This document shows positions 58,630 to 64,000 of a DNA stretch of 64,000 nucleotides, piece after piece. Each line of letters opens with the position of its first letter. The stretch's first letter is position 1. Position numbers and translations under genes: made by a program. The notes beneath the pieces are model-generated. The model saw only the letters and a program-made list of their open reading frames with translations. It made no database searches and had not been told where the DNA came from. This stretch comes from Phycisphaerae bacterium (GTDB lineage: Bacteria > Planctomycetota > Phycisphaerae > Sedimentisphaerales > Anaerobacaceae), in the NCBI GenBank assembly GCA_012744475.1, contig JAAYBV010000051.1:62001-126000 (forward strand). Direction: 5' to 3'.

Positions 58630-59697
58630 ATGAAGACCCAACCGATTCCGCAACGCGTAAAGGACATCCGCCGCCGGCTCCGTGAAAAGGGCATCGACTG
58701 CCTGATCCTGACCAAGGCCGTCGACGTCACCTACGTGACCGCCTTCCGGGGCGAGGACAGTTGGGCCGCGATCACCCCGAACGCGGTCTACCTCATCACC
58801 GACAGCCGCTACATTGAGCAGGCCCGGAAAGAATGCGTGCGCACGAGCTTCGTGCAGCGGACAGGACCGATAACCCTGGCGACCGCCCAGTTCGTCAAAA
58901 GGCTCAAGAGCGACGCGGTCGCGATCGACAAGGCCGTATCGCTGGCAGCCTATCAGGCCCTGAGAAAGGGTCTGCGCGCCCCGCTCAAGGGCGTCAGCGG
59001 CATCACCGAGGAGCTCCGCAACGTCAAGGATGCCACGGAGCTCGCCAGGATCAAGAAGGCCGCTGAGCTGTCCGCCAAGGCGCTGGCGAGGGCGACGGCG
59101 TTCTTCAAGCCGGGAATCTGCGAAAGCGAGCTGGCGGGAATCGTCGACCTGGAGATCCGCCGGCTGGGCTGCAAGCCGGGATTCGAGACCATCGTCGCCT
59201 TCGGGCCCAACGCTTCCCGCCCGCACCACCAGCCCGGCGCCAGGAAGCTGAGGAAGACGGACACCATTCTGATCGACTTCGGCGCCCGGTACGACGGATA
59301 CACCGCGGACATCACGCGGTGCTTCGTGGTGGGCAAGCCCAGCGCTGCGTACCGGCGCGCCTGCGAGGTGACCGCCCGGTCGCAGGCCGCCGCCATTGCC
59401 GCCGCCAGGGCGGGAGCGAAACTCCGCGACGTGGACGAAGCGGCCCGCAAGGTTGTGCGCGACAGCGGGTTTCCCGTCTATGGCTACGGCACGGGCCACG
59501 GCATCGGACTGGAGATCCACGAGGACCCGTTCCTGCGGCCGGAGTCCAAAGGGACGTTGCAGGCCGGACAGATCCTCACTATCGAGCCGGGCGTCTACAT
59601 CCCGGGCAAGCTCGGCGTCCGCATCGAGGACGACATCCTGATCACCGAGAACGGCTGCCAGATCCTCACCGGCGCCTGCCCGCACCTTCGCTTCTGA
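58630..59697 (+). CDS. M24 family Xaa-Pro peptidase
   Basis: FETIVAFGPNASRPHHQPGARKLRKTDTILIDFGARYDGYTADITRCFVVG, GTGHGIGLEIHEDPFLRPESKGTLQAGQILTIEPGVYIPGKLGVRIEDDILITE. Confidence 0.94.
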   Translation: MKTQPIPQRVKDIRRRLREKGIDCLILTKAVDVTYVTAFRGEDSWAAITPNAVYLITDSRYIEQARKECVRTSFVQRTGPITLATAQFVKRLKSDAVAIDKAVSLAAYQALRKGLRAPLKGVSGITEELRNVKDATELARIKKAAELSAKALARATAFFKPGICESELAGIVDLEIRRLGCKPGFETIVAFGPNASRPHHQPGARKLRKTDTILIDFGARYDGYTADITRCFVVGKPSAAYRRACEVTARSQAAAIAAARAGAKLRDVDEAARKVVRDSGFPVYGYGTGHGIGLEIHEDPFLRPESKGTLQAGQILTIEPGVYIPGKLGVRIEDDILITENGCQILTGACPHLRF

Positions 59698-59715
59698 CCG
59701 AGCGTCGGCGGAACA

Positions 59716-61086
59716 CTACTTCGGCAGGCCCTTCCTCTGGATGGGCTTGCGGCCGTCGGGTTTGGGCACGAACATGTCACTGGCGGTCAGGCCGCACCGA
59801 CGCGCGATCATGAGGCTGTATGCCAGATCGCCCAAGTCGTCGCGTCCGCCGTTGTTGGTCCCGAAGGAGAACTTGGCGCCCGCCGCCTTGGCCTTGCGGA
59901 CGAATCGCTCGCTCGGCAGCCGGTACCGCGCGTTGATCTCGATGGCCACGCCGTTCCTGACCGCCGCGTCGATCACCTTCGCCATCCGCTCGTCCGTCCA
60001 GAGCGTGTCGTACTCGTCCGCGATCTCCGCGGGCAGAAACGTCGGATTGGCGTAAATGTCGATCGGCTCGTTCGTCAGAATCCCCACCGTCCGCTCGACC
60101 AGCATGTCCATGAACGCCTGCTTATCGTCGATCTCGACCTCGCTCGGAATCCACAAACGCATTCGCTTGCCCGCGTCGTTCGTCCATGTCATCGAGTCCG
60201 TGAAAACGTAGTCGAACTTCGCGATCGTCTCGGGCGAGAACATCGTCACCCACTCGCGTCCCTCCGCCTGCATGGCGCGGTACGCCGGCGCACCTTCGAG
60301 CCTCTTGAGGAACGGCTGCAACGCCGCATCGTTGGTCGTGGAGAATCCGACGCCGCAGTTCTCCGCGATGCCGAACTTGACGCCCCGCTGCTGCGACATC
60401 GCGACCGCCTCGTCGAGCGTCAGGCCGCCCTTGAGGTGGACGTGATAGTCCACGATGGGGAAATCGAGAACGGGCAGTGGCTTGACGTAGATGTTCCGAT
60501 AGCGGACCGTGCTGCCCGGGTCGTGACCCTGCAGAGCGAACGTGCCGCCTCGGAGCCCCCGCCCCTCCGACGTCCAGTCGACCACCTTCTTGTCATCGAC
60601 GAAGACCGTGACATGGTTGCCCTGCACGACGATGTGCTCGGTGAACCAGACTTCGTCTTTGGCCGAGTCGGTCCGCACGTCCTGCATGCCGTACAGGCTG
60701 CCGGTCTTGCGCGGGTCGGCGGCGAAGCTGTTGTTCACCTGGACCTCGAACCCCCGCCGGGGCCAGTCGGTTTCCTGATACCGCGTGTGGAAGTAGATGC
60801 CGCCGTTGGAGCCCGGCTCGGTCATCACCTCGACCTTCAGCTCGAAGTCCGTGAACTGCGTGTCTTCGACCGGCCCTGTGTAGAACAGATGGCTCCGCGC
60901 CCCGCGCGCGACGATCGCCCCATCCTGGACGGTGAAGGTCCCCGTATTCTCGCTGGCCTTCCAGCCGTCGAGCGTCTTGCCGTCGAACAGCCGCAACCAC
61001 GCCGCATCCTCCACCTGCCCCCCCGCCGGCCCCGCCAGGGCGGCGAACGAAATCATCATCAATACAACCGAGACCATCCTGCTCAT
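59716..61086 (-). CDS. DUF1080 domain fused to a PHP-like C-terminal domain, secreted
   Basis: Signal peptide; LFDGKTLDGWKASE, GSNGGIYFHTRYQ; then FPIVDYHVHLKGGLTLDEAVAMSQQRG ... VAIEINARYRLPSERFVRKAKAAGAKFSFGTNN. Confidence 0.8.
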   Translation of the reverse strand: MSRMVSVVLMMISFAALAGPAGGQVEDAAWLRLFDGKTLDGWKASENTGTFTVQDGAIVARGARSHLFYTGPVEDTQFTDFELKVEVMTEPGSNGGIYFHTRYQETDWPRRGFEVQVNNSFAADPRKTGSLYGMQDVRTDSAKDEVWFTEHIVVQGNHVTVFVDDKKVVDWTSEGRGLRGGTFALQGHDPGSTVRYRNIYVKPLPVLDFPIVDYHVHLKGGLTLDEAVAMSQQRGVKFGIAENCGVGFSTTNDAALQPFLKRLEGAPAYRAMQAEGREWVTMFSPETIAKFDYVFTDSMTWTNDAGKRMRLWIPSEVEIDDKQAFMDMLVERTVGILTNEPIDIYANPTFLPAEIADEYDTLWTDERMAKVIDAAVRNGVAIEINARYRLPSERFVRKAKAAGAKFSFGTNNGGRDDLGDLAYSLMIARRCGLTASDMFVPKPDGRKPIQRKGLPK

Positions 61087-61357
61087 GGGAAACCTCCTGC
61101 AATCGGGTGTCAGTACTTCCAAGCGAACAAAAAACCGGCGTCGCCCCACAAGGCCCAACGCCACACCCCCATCAGACCCGATCCTCCGCCCGACTGCAAC
61201 CCCATGACCCAAACCGCAAGAGCCAAGCTATCAGATGCGCGGCCACCTCACCATCGACCTCCTTGGCGGTCCGCCGGACGGACGTCACCCGCCCCCGTTC
61301 ACGATGTTGGTCCTCTTTCCGTGCTATTCCCACCATCAGACTCCACCATTCGGCTGC

Positions 61358-61885
61358 TTAGTCGGCCACCTCGTCCTCCGACGTGCCCAAGTGTCCTTCT
61401 GTCTCCCATGGGAGCAGGACCAGATTCTTTCCCAGGCGGCTCTCCAGGTGGCTCAACTCGATCATATCTCCGGCCTGGAGTACGGTCAGGGTCTCTGACA
61501 AAACGGCGGAGCGCTCCGCATCCGGCACTTCGAAGCGATCCAGAAACCACATAATCAAGTTGCATTCGTTGATCAGGTTGCCGTAAGGACCGTGAGCGGT
61601 TTCGCTACTCAACGCCGTTTTGGTGGTGACAGTTCTCCAATGGCGCCCCTTCGGGCCGGCGATGCCGAGCCGGCGCACCTCTCGCGAGAACGCCGACTCG
61701 TGAATATCCTCGCTGATCTGCCGACCGCAGAGATAGCTCTGCCGGGCGATGTCTCCGCTATTGACGTCGATCGCCGTACACACGCGGTACAACCACCACG
61801 GTCGGGTCCAAGAGAGCAGGGCCATCAACAACAGCAGCACAACGCCAGCGGCGCCTAACGCTCGCAAGCCTTTCTTCTTCGTCAT
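61358..61885 (-). CDS. hypothetical single-TM protein
   Basis: MTKKKGLRALGAAGVVLLLLMALLSW membrane anchor; ggaggg SD 6 nt upstream; no family recognised. Confidence 0.55.
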   Translation of the reverse strand: MTKKKGLRALGAAGVVLLLLMALLSWTRPWWLYRVCTAIDVNSGDIARQSYLCGRQISEDIHESAFSREVRRLGIAGPKGRHWRTVTTKTALSSETAHGPYGNLINECNLIMWFLDRFEVPDAERSAVLSETLTVLQAGDMIELSHLESRLGKNLVLLPWETEGHLGTSEDEVAD

Positions 61886-62005
61886 GCACATCCCTCCAGT
61901 GGGACACCAAGGACAATCAACGTCTTCTTGCTCCTGGCTCCCTCGCACAACAGCAGGCGTGGGTCCACTCATGCTTGCCGGCTCAACCTCGATCGGAGCA
62001 TGTGC

Positions 62006-63079
62006 CTATTTGTCGGTCACCTCCGTGCCAAGTATGGGGATGTCACGGAGTACGAAGGGGATCTTCGCTTCCACTGGATGGACGGCGATGACATGGCGGA
62101 TGGTGTCATAGGCATCATATTTGCCCTTCTCCATTTGCCCCCGACACCAGGTCCCGCGAACGTCCGAGACGCCGCTCTTGATTTCCTGGGTTGGAACGAT
62201 GACTGACGTCTGCTCCACGGAATCGTACAACTCCGTTCTCAGAATCGCGTAGTCGCCGAGAGGATAGTCATCTCGAAGGTAAAGCCCCATCCTGTCCCGC
62301 AAGGCCATCACCGGTGCACCGCTCTTCGACCTGATCCACGTCGTGTAACTGTAGAGCGGAACGGGTGTCGTGGGCCGGTAAGGGAAGGCCCAAAGACCCT
62401 TTGGAGTGCCGGCCAGAACCTCGACGGGTATGTACTCGAGCGGCCCGGGGCATGGTGGTGTCGTTGGATCTATGCAAATCTGAAGGTCCGGGGCGGGCTC
62501 CGGCTCATGCCAGCCCCCGTCGGGATCGAAGGGGATATCCAGAAACAGTATCTCGTCGGCGAGAAGGACATAGACGTACCCCACGATCTGCCCCAGTGAT
62601 GAGGGCACTGGTTCGTCGGGGTTGGCCGGGAAGCGCAGCGCCAAACTGGACGGGCCGAACCAGGAAGTGCGCATTCCGGAGTCCGGCAGCCAGACGTTGC
62701 TCTCGTACCAACGACCCGACCATTGTCCGAACTCGCACGGCACGGCATTTCCGTGCGCATCCAAGACACGGAGAATCCACGGCCGATCCCGTTCAATGGT
62801 TACGAATCCCTCGAGCTCAAGGATATGTAACGTGCCGGAGATGGTAAGCTCCCGCTCGAATACATCGACACCTTGGTCCCGAATCACCTTGGCCGACAGA
62901 TCCGTGGTGGTCCACCGGAACTCGAGATTCTCGGCCAAGTCCCATCGCAGGTCATTCGGCTCAACGTTGGGCTGATCTTCGGATGCGTCAACCGCAGCGA
63001 TACAGCAAAGCAACATCATCCCCAATATCGTGCTCGACGCAGCCACCAAGAACCGCTTGAATTCTGCTCGCCATGACAT
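62006..63079 (-). CDS. hypothetical secreted protein
   Basis: FKRFLVAASSTILGMMLLCCIAAVDAS signal peptide, 357 aa, GAGGA SD; no family recognised. Confidence 0.6.
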   Translation of the reverse strand: MSWRAEFKRFLVAASSTILGMMLLCCIAAVDASEDQPNVEPNDLRWDLAENLEFRWTTTDLSAKVIRDQGVDVFERELTISGTLHILELEGFVTIERDRPWILRVLDAHGNAVPCEFGQWSGRWYESNVWLPDSGMRTSWFGPSSLALRFPANPDEPVPSSLGQIVGYVYVLLADEILFLDIPFDPDGGWHEPEPAPDLQICIDPTTPPCPGPLEYIPVEVLAGTPKGLWAFPYRPTTPVPLYSYTTWIRSKSGAPVMALRDRMGLYLRDDYPLGDYAILRTELYDSVEQTSVIVPTQEIKSGVSDVRGTWCRGQMEKGKYDAYDTIRHVIAVHPVEAKIPFVLRDIPILGTEVTDK

Positions 63080-63532
63080 GGACTCGTCCTCCTTCCGCTA
63101 CGCCTAAAAGCAATCAAAGAGGCATGCAACCGTCTCGGCGAACCATTCCGCACCCCCTCCCGGCTTCGGGTCGGTCGACTGGATTGTGGGTGCCTCTCGG
63201 CGCATAGCTACCCCTCGCATGTTCAGGATGTAGTTTACAGAGATACCGCCCCGGCGTCAACTTCTGCGATGCAGTCACCCGTCCGGAGGTGGCGCAAGGA
63301 AGCCGCTTGTAGTGGGCCCGTGAGGGCCTATCGCAGGCCGCGTCCAGCGAAGGTAACGCCTCATCCCGATGGCCATCGGGATCACTACGAACAGCGCTGG
63401 CGGTGGGGTGGGGCTTGCCGCCGACATTCGCTTAGGATTGGCCGTTGGAAGCCACGCAGAAGGCCCCTGCCGCCGCGTGGCAGGTCAACCTCGGGGAAAC
63501 GCATGCGAGGGCAATGTCGTGTACTACGGTAA

Positions 63533-63548
63533 ATCTACTGTAGTAGAT
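63533..63548. promoter_or_regulatory. candidate BlaI/MecI-type operator 1
   Basis: ATCTACTGTAGTAGAT dyad (ATCTAC/GTAGAT arms). Confidence 0.6.
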
Positions 63549-63575
63549 ATTTTTCCTCATGAGGACAGGTCCGGC

Positions 63576-63603
63576 TTGACGATAGTGTTTATTGTGGTAG
63601 ATT
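63576..63603 (+). promoter_or_regulatory. candidate promoter TTGACG-16 bp-TAGATT
   Basis: -10 overlaps candidate operator 2; upstream of the BlaI-family gene. Confidence 0.45.
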
Positions 63604-63616
63604 TACTGTAATAGAT
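63601..63616. promoter_or_regulatory. candidate BlaI/MecI-type operator 2
   Basis: ATTTACTGTAATAGAT, 14 of 16 identical to operator 1. Confidence 0.55.
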
Positions 63617-63667
63617 GACAGGCCGTTGCGGCTGGATCGGTCCAGACAAGCGAAGGAGATATCCGGC

Positions 63668-64000
63668 ATGAAGGGTCCCAAACTCGGTAGAGTGCAGTTG
63701 CGGATCATGGAGGTGTTGTGGGAGAAGGGCCCGGCCAGCGCCCGCGAGATCAGCGACGTCCTGAATCGCGGCGAACGGATTGCTCACAGCACGGTTCAAA
63801 CGCTGCTGCGCCAACTGGAGGCCAAGGGGGCCGTTTCGCACCGGCGGCAGGAGCGCACCTTCGTCTTCTATCCGCTGGTCCATCGAGCCAACGTGGCCCG
63901 GACGGAGATTCGCGGGCTGGTGGAGCGTCTCTTCGGCGGCTCGACGAGCGGCTTGATGGCGTATCTGCTCAAAGAGGAGAGCATCTCTCGCGACGAGCTC
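63668..64000 (+). CDS. BlaI/MecI/CopY family transcriptional regulator, truncated by window edge
   Basis: Manual translation MKGPKLGRVQLRIMEVLWEKGPASAREISDVLNRGERIAHSTVQTLLRQLEAKGAVSHRRQERTFVFYPLV...; no stop before 64000. Confidence 0.88.
   Translation, partial: MKGPKLGRVQLRIMEVLWEKGPASAREISDVLNRGERIAHSTVQTLLRQLEAKGAVSHRRQERTFVFYPLVHRANVARTEIRGLVERLFGGSTSGLMAYLLKEESISRDEL

Overview
High-GC chromosomal window whose gene content looks planctomycete-like (inference from repeated Gfo/Idh/MocA, DUF1080 and TAT-signal proteins; not proven). From left to right: YggS-type PLP protein; SpoIIE/PP2C phosphatase; GLUG-repeat protein; papain-like protease; ThyX; a homocysteine methyltransferase/MTHFR fusion; DUF11 lipoprotein; AccB/AccC; LysA; an uncalled 37-aa lysine-rich peptide; NadD; a compact hypF-C-D-E-A-B maturation operon; tRNA-Ala(GGC); an M23/PKD protein; DUF1080; an ~0.9 kb structure-rich non-coding stretch; a GT4 / Dus-like / radical SAM / ATP-grasp cluster; an anaerobe-type oxidative-stress block (Fur-family, rubrerythrin, Tpx, flavodiiron protein, ferritin-like, uncalled rubredoxin); Zwf; a large Gfo/Idh + TIM-barrel isomerase + enolase-superfamily sugar locus; SH3, rhomboid and M24 proteins; a DUF1080-PHP-like fusion; and a BlaI-family regulator cut by the right edge. 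Best leads are: (1) the Dus-like protein with a displaced catalytic Cys, coupled to radical SAM and sugar-transfer ATP-grasp genes; (2) nested hairpins at 25.75-25.93 kb and 26.41-26.50 kb in a gene-free gap; (3) a REPIN-like palindromic repeat family, three copies in 6.3 kb, with apparent compensatory changes; (4) the sugar locus as a candidate 3-keto (oxidative) glycoside-cleavage system; (5) two small genes missed by the ORF track. No CRISPR array, rRNA, prophage or transposase was recognised. All assignments come from reading sequence; no database search was run.
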